NCBI RefSeq assembly: GCF_036227265.1
Contig: NZ_CP109446.1
Coordinates: forward strand, 5,400,001-5,464,000
Length of the DNA: 64,000 bases
Direction: 5' to 3'
From: Streptomyces sp. NBC_01476
Lineage (GTDB): Bacteria; Actinomycetota; Actinomycetes; Streptomycetales; Streptomycetaceae
Shown: in pieces, positions 34,581 through 43,247 of the stretch
Position numbering within the stretch: position 1 is the stretch's first letter
Layout: every line of letters begins with the position of its first letter
Position numbers and translations under genes: made by a program
Notes under the pieces: model-generated
Databases searched by the model: none
What the model was told of the DNA's origin: nothing
Seen by the model: only the letters and a program-made list of their open reading frames with translations

Positions 34581-35180
34581 TCAGCGACCCCGCCCGTCGG
34601 TTTCGTCACCGCGCCCCGGCCGCGGGCCGTACGGGTGCCTGGTGCGGTGGGCGGGACCGCCGGACTGCCGCTCCTCGAACTCCTTGAGCAGGTCCTGGAG
34701 CTCGGAGCGGATCCAGTCACGGGTGGCGACCTCGCCGAGGTTCACCCGCAGCGCGGCCACTTCCCGGGTCAGGTACTCGGTGTCGGCGATGGAGCGCTCG
34801 TTCTGCGCGCGGTCCTGTTCCAGGTTGACCCGGTCGCGATCGTCCTGCCGGTTCTGCGCCAGCAGGATCAGCGGCGCCGCGTACGACGCCTGCAGGGACA
34901 GCATCAGGGTCAGGAAGATGAAGGGGTACTGGTCGAACCGCATGGGCTCGGGCGCGAAGACGTTCCACAGCACCCAGACGATGATGACCGCGGTCATCCA
35001 GACGATGAACCGTCCGGTGCCAAGGAAGCGGGCGATCCGCTCGGAGAACTTGCCGAACGCCTCCGGGTCGTAGGCCGGCAGCAGGCTGCGCCGGGTGGTG
35101 TCGCGCGGCTGGTCCAGGCGGACCCGGGAGCGCGGCTGCCGGCGGCGCTGCGGGTCGCGGACCCGCTCGTCAGCGGCCAT
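34581..35180 (-). CDS. DUF1003 membrane protein
   Basis: A 199-residue protein with two membrane helices (FIVWMTAVIIVWVLWNVF and FIFLTLMLSLQASYAAPLIL) joined by FAPEPMRFDQYP, the DUF1003 signature, then QNRQDDRDRVNLEQDRAQNE and a charged C-terminal coil. Function unknown. Its start lies 11 bases inside the end of the MgtE-N/CBS gene, so it is co-translated with it, and the two may work together in ion handling. Confidence 0.88.
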   Translation of the reverse strand: MAADERVRDPQRRRQPRSRVRLDQPRDTTRRSLLPAYDPEAFGKFSERIARFLGTGRFIVWMTAVIIVWVLWNVFAPEPMRFDQYPFIFLTLMLSLQASYAAPLILLAQNRQDDRDRVNLEQDRAQNERSIADTEYLTREVAALRVNLGEVATRDWIRSELQDLLKEFEERQSGGPAHRTRHPYGPRPGRGDETDGRGR

Positions 35181-36585
35181 TGCCGGTGCCCGCCTCCTGC
35201 GCCGGCTCGTACGGCGCCCGCTCGGCGTCGTCCGGATCGTCGCTGCCGTCCTCCGCCCCGCGGTCCACGGCGCCGTGCAGATCCGTCTCCCGCCAGTCCT
35301 CCGGCAGCAGGTGGTCCAGCACGTCGTCCACCGTCACCGCGCCCAGCAGGGACCCGCTCTCGTCCACCACCGGCGCCGAGATCATGTTGTACGTGGCCAG
35401 GAAGCTGGTCACCGACGGCAGCGGGGTCTCCGGGTCGAGCGGGTGCAGGTCGGTGTCCACGATCGACCCCAGCAGGGTGAACGGCGGGTCGCGCAGCAGC
35501 CGCTGGAAGTGCACCAGGCCCAGGTACTTGCCGGTCGGCGTCTCGTCCGGCGGCCGGCACACGTACACCTGCGCGGCGAGCGCCGGCGACAGGTCCGGGT
35601 TGCGGATGCGGGCCAGCGCGTCGGCGACGGTGGCGTTGGGGCGCAGCACGATCGGCTCGGTCGTCATCAGGCCGCCCGCGGTCCGCTCCTCGTACGACAG
35701 CAGCCGCCGTACGCCCGCGGCCTCCTGCGGCTGCATCAGCCTGAGCAGCCGCTCCTGCTCGTCGTCGGAGAGCTCGGCCAGCAGGTCGGCGGCGTCGTCC
35801 GGGTCCATCGCCTCCAGCACGTCGGCGGCGCGCTCGTCCTTGAGCTTGGTGAGGATCTCCACCTGGTCGTCGTCCGGCAGCTCTTCGAGCACGTCCGCCA
35901 GCCGGTCGTCGTCCAGCGCGATGGCGACCTCGCCGCGGCGCTTGGGGGAGAGGTGGTGCAGCACGTTGGCCAGGTCGGCCGGGCGCAGCTGCTCGAAGGT
36001 CGCCACCAGGTTCTCCGCGCCCTGGCTGTCCTCGGCCAGCCGGAAACCGGTCACCGACGACCAGTCGACGGTCAGCGTCTCCCCCTTGCGGCGCAGCGCC
36101 CCGGACTTGCCGCGGCGGACGAAGACCTTGTCGATCTCCCACTCCCGGCGGGCGGGCAGCTGCGCCATCGACACATCCAGGACGGTGACCTCCTCGCCCG
36201 CGCGGGCCCCGTCCTCGGTGCCCTGCTCGGACGCCTCGGTCGCGGCGGTCGTCTCGGTGGTCTCCGGCTCGACCAGCCGTACCCGGCGGTCCAGCAGCTC
36301 GCCCAGCACCAGCGTCTCGGTCGGCCGCTGCTCGAAGCGCCGCATGTTGAGCACGCCGGTGGTGATCACCTGGCCGGACTCGACGCCGGTGACCCGGGTC
36401 ATCGGCAGGAAGATCCGCCGCCGGCTGATCACCTCGACGACCAGGCCGAGGACACGCGGCGGCCGGCCGCCGACCCTCAGCATGACCACGACGTCGCGGA
36501 CCCGGCCCACCTGGTCGCCGGTGGGGTCGAAGACGGCGATGCCGGACAGGTGCGAGACGAAGACCCGGGGGGAGCCTGCGGCCAT
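35170..36585 (-). CDS. MgtE N-terminal and CBS domain protein (no channel)
   Basis: A 471-residue soluble protein from the ATG at 36585 with GAGGAGG upstream. Order: a PRC-barrel-like domain (FVSHLSGIAVFDPTGDQVGR), a second such domain near 160-200, an MgtE intracellular N domain (LRPADLANVLHHLSPKRRGE, then repeated LxxLPDDDQVEIL units, about 205-300), and two CBS motifs (TEPIVLRPNATVADAL; LPSVTSFLATYNMISAPVVD). The membrane channel of MgtE is absent, so it may sense Mg2+ or nucleotides rather than transport. Rv1232c in mycobacteria is the likely counterpart. Confidence 0.88.
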   Translation of the reverse strand: MAAGSPRVFVSHLSGIAVFDPTGDQVGRVRDVVVMLRVGGRPPRVLGLVVEVISRRRIFLPMTRVTGVESGQVITTGVLNMRRFEQRPTETLVLGELLDRRVRLVEPETTETTAATEASEQGTEDGARAGEEVTVLDVSMAQLPARREWEIDKVFVRRGKSGALRRKGETLTVDWSSVTGFRLAEDSQGAENLVATFEQLRPADLANVLHHLSPKRRGEVAIALDDDRLADVLEELPDDDQVEILTKLKDERAADVLEAMDPDDAADLLAELSDDEQERLLRLMQPQEAAGVRRLLSYEERTAGGLMTTEPIVLRPNATVADALARIRNPDLSPALAAQVYVCRPPDETPTGKYLGLVHFQRLLRDPPFTLLGSIVDTDLHPLDPETPLPSVTSFLATYNMISAPVVDESGSLLGAVTVDDVLDHLLPEDWRETDLHGAVDRGAEDGSDDPDDAERAPYEPAQEAGTGNGR

Positions 36586-36639
36586 ACGGGGCCTCCTCGT
36601 CCGTTCGTACTCCGCGGCCAGGCTACTCCGGGCGGATCT

Positions 36640-36785
36640 TGGCCGCCCGGCGGGCGGGGTGCCGGAAGGGGGTGCCCGGCGGGGTGCCGGACGGGGTGCC
36701 GGGTGCGGGCTGTGCGCGGGCTGGGTGCGGTGCCCGGAGGGGTGCCCGGACGGGTGCAGGATGGCACCCGCCGGGCACCCCCGGG
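36640..36785. repeat. GGGTGCCGG-type degenerate repeats
   Basis: About nine imperfect units based on GGGGTGCCGGA/GGGGTGCCCGG between the divergent MgtE-N and lipoprotein genes, close in sequence to the array at 8255-8600. Confidence 0.7.
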
Positions 36786-36857
36786 GGTACGCTGCGGCGA
36801 CTGCTGCGGTAGCTTCCTGCACCGCCCGCAGCGCTGCCCGCAGGAGGACGAGAACCC

Positions 36858-37625
36858 GTGTATTCCGGCCGACGGACCACTGCCGCCCGCGGAACGATCG
36901 GCGCGGGCACCCTGCTCCTGGGTGGGCTCCTCACCGGCTGCCTCGGCTTCGGCGGCGACCCCGACGCGGGGACCAACGGCGTCGGCAAACTCCCGGCGCC
37001 GACCATAGAGCAGCAGGCCAAGTCCGCCGCCGACACCGCCCCCACGGTCCGGCTGGCCGGCACCGTGGTCAGCAACGGGCAGAGCTTCCGGCTCGACATG
37101 CGGCTGCGTCCCAACGGCGGCGTCGGCGAGGTCACCACCAAGGACGGCACCTTCCAGCTGCTCCGGGTGGACGACGCCCTCTACCTCAAGGCCGGCGCGG
37201 ACTTCTACGGCGACGGCGGCGACGACAAGGACAGCCGGGCGGCGGCCGCGAAGCTCAACGGCAAGTACGTCAAGGTGCCCTCCAGCGACCCGGCCTACCG
37301 GCAGTTCAGCGGCTTCACCGACAAGAAGGTGCTGCTCGCCGACCTCTTCGTGCTCGACGGCACGGTCAAGGTGGGCGACCACCGCAAGGTCGCCGACACC
37401 AAGACCATCGCCCTCAACGGCTCCAAGGGCGGCTCCCTGGACATCTCGCTCCAGGGCAGGCCGTATCCGCTCCGCTACCAGCGGGCCGGGAACGCGGGCA
37501 CCCTGACGCTCTCCGACTGGGGCCAGGACTTCACGCTGGCCGCACCGGGCAAGGACGCGGTGGTCGACTACGGCAGGTCGGTCGGCGCGACCCCGGCCCC
37601 CACCAAGCCGGCGGCCAGGAAGTAG
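36858..37625 (+). CDS. LppX/LprAFG-like lipoprotein
   Basis: A 255-residue lipoprotein. The signal peptide has a basic start (GRRTTAARG), hydrophobic GTLLLGGLL and lipobox LTGC with Cys28. The mature part has alternating strands (VVSNGQSFRLDMRLRPNGG; TFQLLRVDDALYLKAGADFY; KVGDHRKVADTKTIALNG) as in LppX_LprAFG proteins, which carry lipids across the periplasm-like space in mycobacteria. A lipid or hydrophobic ligand is therefore possible. It starts at a GTG behind GAGGACGAGAA. Confidence 0.85.
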   Translation: MYSGRRTTAARGTIGAGTLLLGGLLTGCLGFGGDPDAGTNGVGKLPAPTIEQQAKSAADTAPTVRLAGTVVSNGQSFRLDMRLRPNGGVGEVTTKDGTFQLLRVDDALYLKAGADFYGDGGDDKDSRAAAAKLNGKYVKVPSSDPAYRQFSGFTDKKVLLADLFVLDGTVKVGDHRKVADTKTIALNGSKGGSLDISLQGRPYPLRYQRAGNAGTLTLSDWGQDFTLAAPGKDAVVDYGRSVGATPAPTKPAARK

Positions 37626-37660
37626 CGCGCGCCGCCGGCCGGGCCGGCCTCCCGCCGGGC

Positions 37661-38209
37661 TCAGCGCCTTCGGCGTTTGAGGAGGAGGCGGGGCAGGCCG
37701 GCCGGGGCGGGGTGGCGGGTGGTGGCCGCGGTGGGGGCCGGGACGGTCGCGCCCGAGGCGGTGGGCATCGTGCCGGGGTACTCGGAGGGGGCGCCGTCCG
37801 GGGTGAGACGGAAGAGCGCGCACTCGCGGGCCCAGCGGGGGACGATCTCCTCGCCGTCGGGGGAGTTGAGCCGCTTCGGCTTCAGCTCGGCGGCAGCCGC
37901 CTGCCACGGGTCGGAGCCGGGCGCCAGCAGGGCGACCCGTGCCTGCCAGGTGACCAGCCGCCCGCCCTTGTCCTTGCTGCGGACCGTGACAGTGGCCGCG
38001 CCGCCGTCGGTGAGGCCGGGCACCGGCTGCTCCCCGGGCCCGCCGACCAGGCAGAGCGCCCCGTCCACCCAGGCGTGCCAGACCGCCTGGCCGTTCACCC
38101 AGACCAGGCCGGACTTCTTGGTGGCCTCCTCGACCAGCGCGGTCAGTTCGGCCGGTTCGGCGGCAGAGGCGGCGCCTTTGGCGTCGGCGGCGTCGGGAGC
38201 GGTCGTCAT
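37661..38209 (-). CDS. conserved hypothetical protein, possibly flavin split-barrel
   Basis: A 182-residue protein from the ATG at 38209, seven bases after TAGGGT, hence probably leaderless. The core reads SGLVWVNGQAVWHAWVDGAL, CLVGGPGEQPVPGLTDG, VTVRSKDKGGRLVTWQARVA, DPWQAAAAELKPKRLNSPDG, which resembles split-barrel flavin-binding folds, but key residues cannot be confirmed by eye. The C-terminus is Pro/Arg-rich. It is divergent from the EamA gene. Confidence 0.65.
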   Translation of the reverse strand: MTTAPDAADAKGAASAAEPAELTALVEEATKKSGLVWVNGQAVWHAWVDGALCLVGGPGEQPVPGLTDGGAATVTVRSKDKGGRLVTWQARVALLAPGSDPWQAAAAELKPKRLNSPDGEEIVPRWARECALFRLTPDGAPSEYPGTMPTASGATVPAPTAATTRHPAPAGLPRLLLKRRRR

Positions 38210-38342
38210 GCGCCACACCCTAAAGGCTGCCCCGGCCGCACCCTCCGTCCGGGGAGCGGAACGACAGGTGCTCGGGGCCGTCACGGGCCTTACCCTGGGT
38301 GCCGGCCGTCGCCGGCGGCCCGCAACGCCCCCGAGGAGCCCC

Positions 38343-39305
38343 GTGACCGCCCCGCAGAGCACCGCCGCCCCCGCGGACCCGGGCACCGCGCCGGCGGGGC
38401 CCGGCGCGACCGGAGGCGTCCTGGCGGCGCGGCGGCTGGACTTCTCGCTCCTGGCCGTCGCCATCGCGGGCGTCTCGATGTCCGCCCCGCTGATCGCCTC
38501 CACCGCCGCGCCCGCACTGGCCATCGCCTTCTGGCGCAACGCCATGGCCGTCGGCGTGCTCAGCCCGGTCGCGCTCTGGCGGCACCGCGGCGAACTGCGG
38601 CACATGGGCGGCCGGGCGCTGGGGCTCTCGCTCGCGGCCGGCGTCGTCCTCGCGCTGCACTTCGGGATGTGGCTGCCCAGCCTCACCATGACCTCGGTGG
38701 CCACCTCCACCGCGCTGTGCACCACCACCCCGATCTGGACCACGCTCATCCTGCGCGCCCGCGGCCACCGCCCGCCGGGCCTGGTCTGGGCCGGCACGGT
38801 CCTGGCGGTGACCGGCGTACTGATCCTCACCGGCCTCGACCTGTCCACCGACACCCGCGCACTGGCCGGCGACGCGCTGGCGCTGGGCGCGGGCATGGCG
38901 GCGGCCGGCTACGTCCTGCTCGGCGCGGAGGTACGGCGCACCGCGAGCACCACCGCGTACACCGTCGTCTGTTACGGCACCACCGCCGTGGCGCTGCTCG
39001 GTGCCTGCCTGGTGTCCGGGTCGGCACTCGGCGGCTACGACGGGAGAACCTGGCTGAAGATCGCCGCTCTCACGGTGGTCGCCCAGCTGCTCGGGCACTC
39101 GCTGCTCAACCGGGTGGTGCGCGGCCTCGGCCCGGCCACCACCTCGACCGCGATCCTGCTGGAGACCCCGGGCGCCGCGCTCATCGCCGCCCTGTGGCTG
39201 GGCCAGACCCCGCCGGCCGCCGCGTATCCGGCGCTCGGCGTGATCCTCGCGGGCCTGGCCCTGGTGATCCTCGCCGACCGCCGGAAGACCGCCCCGGCGG
39301 CGTAG
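38343..39305 (+). CDS. EamA/DMT family transporter
   Basis: A 320-residue membrane protein, GTG start behind GAGGAG. Ten helices in two EamA repeats are visible, from LLAVAIAGVSMSAPLIA to YPALGVILAGLALVILAD. MTSVATSTALCTTTPIW and LGPATTSTAILLETPGAALIA are the repeat cores. DMT proteins export amino acids, metabolites or drugs; substrate unknown. It is convergent with corA, the stop codons lying only two bases apart. Confidence 0.88.
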   Translation: MTAPQSTAAPADPGTAPAGPGATGGVLAARRLDFSLLAVAIAGVSMSAPLIASTAAPALAIAFWRNAMAVGVLSPVALWRHRGELRHMGGRALGLSLAAGVVLALHFGMWLPSLTMTSVATSTALCTTTPIWTTLILRARGHRPPGLVWAGTVLAVTGVLILTGLDLSTDTRALAGDALALGAGMAAAGYVLLGAEVRRTASTTAYTVVCYGTTAVALLGACLVSGSALGGYDGRTWLKIAALTVVAQLLGHSLLNRVVRGLGPATTSTAILLETPGAALIAALWLGQTPPAAAYPALGVILAGLALVILADRRKTAPAA

Positions 39306-39307
39306 CG

Positions 39308-40447
39308 CTACAGCCAGCCGTTGCGGCGGAAGCCGCGGTGGATGGCGTAGCAGATCGCCACGATCCCGATGAGGACGGCCGGGTAGCCGAACTTCCAGCG
39401 CAGCTCCGGCATCGTGTCGAAGTTCATCCCGTACACACCGGTGATCATCGTCGGCACCGCCAGGATCGCCGCCCACGCGGTGATCTTGCGCATGTCCTCG
39501 TTCTGCACCACGGTCGCCTGGGCCAGATTGGCCTGCAGGATCGAGTTCAGCAGGTCGTCGAAGCCGGTGACCTGCTCGTGCACCCGGGCCACATGGTCGG
39601 CGACGTCACGGAAGTACTTCTGGATCTCCGGGTCGATCAGCCGCATCGGCCGCTCGCCGAGCATCTGCATCGGCCGCAGCAGCGGCGACACCGCCCGCTT
39701 GAACTCCAGCACCTCCCGCTTGAGCTGGTAGATCCGGCCCGCGTCGCCCCCGCGCAGCCCCTTGCCGTTCCCCGCGGAGAAGACATCGATCTCGACCTCG
39801 TCGATGTCGTCCTGCACCGCCTCGGTGACGGCCAGGTAGTCGTCGACCACCCGGTCGGCGATGGCGTGCAGCACCGCGGAGGGGCCCTTGGCGAGCAGCT
39901 CCGGGTCGTCCTCCAGCTGGTGCCGCAGCGAGCGCAGCGACCCGTGGCCGCCGTGCCGGACGGTGATCACGAAGTACTGGCCGGTGAAGACCATCACCTC
40001 GCCGGTCTCCACCACCTCGCTGGTGGAGGTGAGTTCGGCGTGCTCGACGTAGCGGATCGTCTTGAAGACGGTGAAGAGCGAGTTGTCGTACCGCTCCAGC
40101 TTCGGCCGCTGGTGGGCGTGGACCGCGTCCTCGACGGCCAGCGGGTGCAGCCCGAACTCCTGGGCGATGCCGGCGAACTCCTGCTCGGTCGGCTCGTGCA
40201 GCCCGATCCAGACGAAGCCGTCGCTGCCGTCGCAGCTCTCCGCGCTGCGGCCGGCCCGCACCGTGCGCAGCGCCTCGCGCAGCCCGATGTTGTCGCTGCA
40301 CCGCACACCGTCGCGGTACACCGCGCAGTCCACCACCGCGCTGCTGGTGACCGCGGAGGTGTCCTGGGCCGGGCCGTAATCGTAGGACTCGCCGTTCTTG
40401 CGCAGGGTGGGACGCACGACTGCGCGCAGATCGCGGATCATCGACAT
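39308..40447 (-). CDS. corA: magnesium/cobalt transporter CorA
   Basis: A 379-residue CorA-type channel. Start at the ATG 40447 behind AAGGAG. The N-terminal soluble alpha/beta domain contains FVWIGLHEPTEQEFAGIAQE and VEDAVHAHQRPKLERYDNSL; a long stalk helix follows; two C-terminal membrane helices flank the YGMNF selectivity loop (ITGVYGMNFDTMPEL). The tail is basic. It moves Mg2+ into the cell. A leader of at least 230 bases with a 19-codon ORF lies upstream and may regulate it. Confidence 0.95.
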   Translation of the reverse strand: MSMIRDLRAVVRPTLRKNGESYDYGPAQDTSAVTSSAVVDCAVYRDGVRCSDNIGLREALRTVRAGRSAESCDGSDGFVWIGLHEPTEQEFAGIAQEFGLHPLAVEDAVHAHQRPKLERYDNSLFTVFKTIRYVEHAELTSTSEVVETGEVMVFTGQYFVITVRHGGHGSLRSLRHQLEDDPELLAKGPSAVLHAIADRVVDDYLAVTEAVQDDIDEVEIDVFSAGNGKGLRGGDAGRIYQLKREVLEFKRAVSPLLRPMQMLGERPMRLIDPEIQKYFRDVADHVARVHEQVTGFDDLLNSILQANLAQATVVQNEDMRKITAWAAILAVPTMITGVYGMNFDTMPELRWKFGYPAVLIGIVAICYAIHRGFRRNGWL

Positions 40448-40617
40448 GGCAAGCTCCTTCACGGACTGGCCTACGGCATGGCGCCGCACTGAAATGCTGA
40501 TCAGGACGGGTTGATCACAGGCAGTTCAGGGCGCTCTTCCAGCGCGGAGAAAGCTCCGCGGGCAAGCCGACGACTACGCGTTTCGGCTCCGGAGTGCCGG
40601 GTATGGAACGCGAGGGC

Positions 40618-40677
40618 TCAGCGCGCGGGGCAACACATGGAAGAGCTGCCGGTACTGCACGGTCGACTGGGATCCAT
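40618..40677 (-). CDS. candidate leader peptide upstream of corA
   Basis: A 19-residue ORF (MDPSRPCSTGSSSMCCPAR) on the corA strand, 170 bases before the corA ATG, with GGAGGAGGTGGG in front of its ATG. Downstream come CGCGGAG/CTCCGCG and GCGCT/AGCGC hairpins. Enterobacterial mgtA and corA have leader peptides, and acidic-proline N-termini such as MDP or MEP make ribosomes sensitive to Mg2+ (established for MgtL). The same role here is inference. Confidence 0.55.
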   Translation of the reverse strand: MDPSRPCSTGSSSMCCPAR

Positions 40678-40770
40678 GTCAGTCCCACCTCCTCCGGCCA
40701 ATCCCCGCTGGGGGATGACGTACGCGCGAACGCCCCACTTTAGCAAGCCCGCAAGGGCCCGACGCCGCGC

Positions 40771-40798
40771 TTTGCGCCTTCGATACGCGCTCTATGCT
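40771..40798 (+). promoter_or_regulatory. promoter of the SUFU-domain gene
   Basis: TTTGCG (40771-40776) and TATGCT (40793-40798) spaced by 16 bases; the ATG begins at 40805, the place expected for the transcription start. Confidence 0.6.
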
Positions 40799-40804
40799 CA
40801 CCGT

Positions 40805-41404
40805 ATGTCAGATGTCACGCCGCTGGTCGAGGCCCGGCTGAGCACGGTTTTCGGCCCGCCTGACGCCCGCGCGGCGGTCACCTTCCTCGGCGCGCAGCCC
40901 CTTGAGGTGCTCCGCTTCCGCGACGGTGACCTGCGGCGATACATCACCCTCGGCATGTCGGACCAGCCGATGAACGACCCGCTGGCGACGGTGGCCGATC
41001 CGGTCCGCGGGCCGCGTGCGGAGCTGCTGCTCACCGTCCGCGCCGGGCGCCTGGGAAGTGGTCCGGACACCGACAAAATTCTCCGTCCGCTCGCCGTCCT
41101 GGCCGCGTCGCCGCAAGTCGAGGGGGTGGTGGTCGCGCCGGGCAACTCCCTCGACCTCGGTGAGCCGCTCTGGCCCGGCGCCCCCTTCTCCGCGGTGCTG
41201 GTCGCCGAGAACGGCGGCCTGGTCGACGACCTCGTGCTGCCCGAGCCGATGGCGCCGGTGCGCTTTCTGCCGCTGCTGCCGATGACGCCCAACGAGGCCG
41301 CCTGGAAGCGGGTGCACGGGGCCGCCGCACTCCAGGAGAGGTGGCTCGCCCAGGGCACGGACCTGCGTGATCCGGACCGGGCGCCGGCCCGGCTGGACGA
41401 CTGA
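40805..41404 (+). CDS. suppressor of fused (SUFU) domain protein
   Basis: A 199-residue protein matching bacterial SUFU-like proteins: VTFLGAQPLEVLRFRDGDLR, YITLGMSDQPMNDP, PRAELLLTVR, ILRPLAVLAASPQVEGVVVA, FLPLLPMTPNEAAWKRVHG. The last motif (LPLxxxExxxK) is characteristic. Bacterial members are often immunity-like proteins or domains in toxin systems, but here no toxin lies nearby, so the role is open. Probably leaderless. Confidence 0.85.
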   Translation: MSDVTPLVEARLSTVFGPPDARAAVTFLGAQPLEVLRFRDGDLRRYITLGMSDQPMNDPLATVADPVRGPRAELLLTVRAGRLGSGPDTDKILRPLAVLAASPQVEGVVVAPGNSLDLGEPLWPGAPFSAVLVAENGGLVDDLVLPEPMAPVRFLPLLPMTPNEAAWKRVHGAAALQERWLAQGTDLRDPDRAPARLDD

Positions 41405-41532
41405 CCCGGCGCCATGGCGCCGGGTCAGTCCCCGGCGCGGACCTCGCCCGCGCCGGGGACGGGCCCGCGGGCCGGGCCCGGACGGGTGATCGTCCTTGAC
41501 GCGGGCACGGTCCGGGAGGACCGTGGAGCGCT

Positions 41533-42171
41533 ATGAGGGGTGAACCCAGTTGCCCGAAGTGCGGTGGCAGGGTGCGGGCGCCCGGCCTCTTCGCCGACTC
41601 CTGGCAGTGCGCGGCGCACGGGAGCGTTCACCCGCTGCAGCCCGTCGTACCGCCCAGCGTCGAGGCGCTCGGCGTGGTGGTCAACCGTTCCCAGGTGCCG
41701 GTGTGGATGCCCTGGCCGCTGCCGGTCGGCTGGCTCTTCTCCGGGGTGGCCGCGGCCGGTGACGACCGCAGCGGCGGCCGGGCGACCGCGGTGACCTGCT
41801 CCGGCCCCGGCCCGTTCGGCGGCGCCGGCGAACTGATGCTGATCGCGGAGGAGCTGGGCGTCGGACTCGGCGCCCGCTACGCCGGCATCCCCGGCCCGGA
41901 CCCCGGTCCCGACATGTGCGTCGACAAGCCGGCCCACGCCAAAGTGCTGGCGGCCGGCCGTCCCACCCCGCTCTGGCACGTCAACCACACCCCCGCCGAC
42001 CGCGCGGTCTTCGCCGGCGAGGCGCGCGGGCTGTGGCTCTGGGCGATCGTGTGGCCCGAGGAGACGGGGCTGCTGATGTACGACGAGCTGGTCCTCACCG
42101 ATCTGCGGGACGCCGGGGCCGAGGTGGATCTGCTGCCCTGCGGGGCGCTGTCGACGCGGCTGCTGGGATAG
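41533..42171 (+). CDS. DUF6758 family protein with zinc-ribbon-like N-terminus
   Basis: A 212-residue protein. The N-terminus CPKCGGRVRAP with a later CAAHG looks like a small zinc site; the body contains VPVWMPWPLPVGWLFSGV, GAGELMLIAEELGVGLGARY and ARGLWLWAIVWPEETGLLMY. This matches a family of actinobacterial proteins next to PHP phosphoesterases. Function unknown. A GGAG lies upstream of the ATG. It ends 215 bases before the PHP gene. Confidence 0.75.
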   Translation: MRGEPSCPKCGGRVRAPGLFADSWQCAAHGSVHPLQPVVPPSVEALGVVVNRSQVPVWMPWPLPVGWLFSGVAAAGDDRSGGRATAVTCSGPGPFGGAGELMLIAEELGVGLGARYAGIPGPDPGPDMCVDKPAHAKVLAAGRPTPLWHVNHTPADRAVFAGEARGLWLWAIVWPEETGLLMYDELVLTDLRDAGAEVDLLPCGALSTRLLG

Positions 42172-42386
42172 CGCCGGCTCCGGGCCGCCCGGCTCGGGTG
42201 GCCCGGCCCGGGCCGCCCGGCTGGGCGGTGCGGTCGCGGGTAGCGGTTCAGTCGTCGGTACGGGGGCCGTATTGGCCTGGGTTGCCGGGGGTTTCGCCGT
42301 CCGACGCCTGGGAATCGTAGGCTCTTTACGGACGCTATCCTTACGTTCGCCCCCTTGACCGCTGGCTGCCCCTGGAGGACCGTGCC

Positions 42387-43247
42387 GTGCCGCGCATCGA
42401 CCTGCACACCCACTCCACAGCCTCCGACGGTACGGACACCCCGGCCGAGCTGGTACGGAACGCCGCCGCGGCCGGCCTCGACGTGGTGGCGATCACCGAC
42501 CACGACACCGTCGGCGGCTACGGCGAGGCCCGCGCGGCCCTCGGCGAACTGCGCTCCGGCCTGACGCTGGTGACCGGGGCGGAACTCTCCTGCCGGGTGC
42601 GGGGCATCAGCATGCACATGCTGGCGTACCTCTTCGACCCCGCCGAGCCGGAGCTGGACCGGGAACGGGAACTCGTACGCGACGACCGGGTGCCGCGGGC
42701 GCGGGCCATGGTCGCCAGGCTCCAGGAGCTCGGCGTGCCGGTGACGTGGGAACGGGTGGCCGCGATCGCGGGCGACGGGTCGGTGGGGCGGCCGCACATC
42801 GCCACGGCGATGGCCGAACTGGGTGTGGTGGACAGCGTCTCGGCCGCTTTCACTGAGGAGTGGCTGGCCAACGACGGGCGCGCGTACGTCGGCAAGCACG
42901 AACTTGACCCCTTTGACGCGGTGCGGCTGGTCAAAGGCGCGGGCGGGGTGACCGTCTTCGCGCACCCCGGCGCGCACAAGCGCGGGGAGACGGTGCCGGA
43001 CGCGGTGATCGCGGAGCTGGCCGCCGCGGGCCTGGACGGTATCGAGGTCGACCACACGGATCACGACGCGGCGACGCGGGCGCGGCTGCGCGGGCTGGCC
43101 GGGGAGCTGGGGCTGCTGGCCACCGGGTCCAGTGATTACCACGGCAGCCGGAAGACGGTCGCCCTCGGGGAGTGCACGACGGACCCGGAGGTCTACCGGG
43201 AGATCGCCCGGCGGGCCACCGGCGCGGTGCCGATCACCGCGGTCTAG
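42387..43247 (+). CDS. PHP domain phosphoesterase
   Basis: A 286-residue metal-dependent phosphoesterase with GTG start behind GGAGG. The four PHP motifs are visible: RIDLHTHSTASDG, VAITDHDT, VTVFAHPG and GLLATGSSDYHG. The family includes the RNase AM/TrpH-type 3',5'-nucleotide bisphosphate phosphatase and 5'-3' exonuclease. It probably hydrolyses nucleotide or RNA ends in the cytoplasm. Confidence 0.9.
   Translation: MPRIDLHTHSTASDGTDTPAELVRNAAAAGLDVVAITDHDTVGGYGEARAALGELRSGLTLVTGAELSCRVRGISMHMLAYLFDPAEPELDRERELVRDDRVPRARAMVARLQELGVPVTWERVAAIAGDGSVGRPHIATAMAELGVVDSVSAAFTEEWLANDGRAYVGKHELDPFDAVRLVKGAGGVTVFAHPGAHKRGETVPDAVIAELAAAGLDGIEVDHTDHDAATRARLRGLAGELGLLATGSSDYHGSRKTVALGECTTDPEVYREIARRATGAVPITAV

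Noticed and set aside
35180..40492. A 1770-codon plus-strand open frame
   Set aside because: It is antisense to the MgtE-N/CBS gene and runs through the lipoprotein, EamA and corA regions in the wrong frame. High GC removes stop codons; the sequence is Arg/Ser/Ala-rich and shows no domain.
40448..40804. M-box or other known Mg2+ riboswitch before corA
   Set aside because: I see no match to the conserved M-box core; only the small ORF and simple hairpins can be supported.
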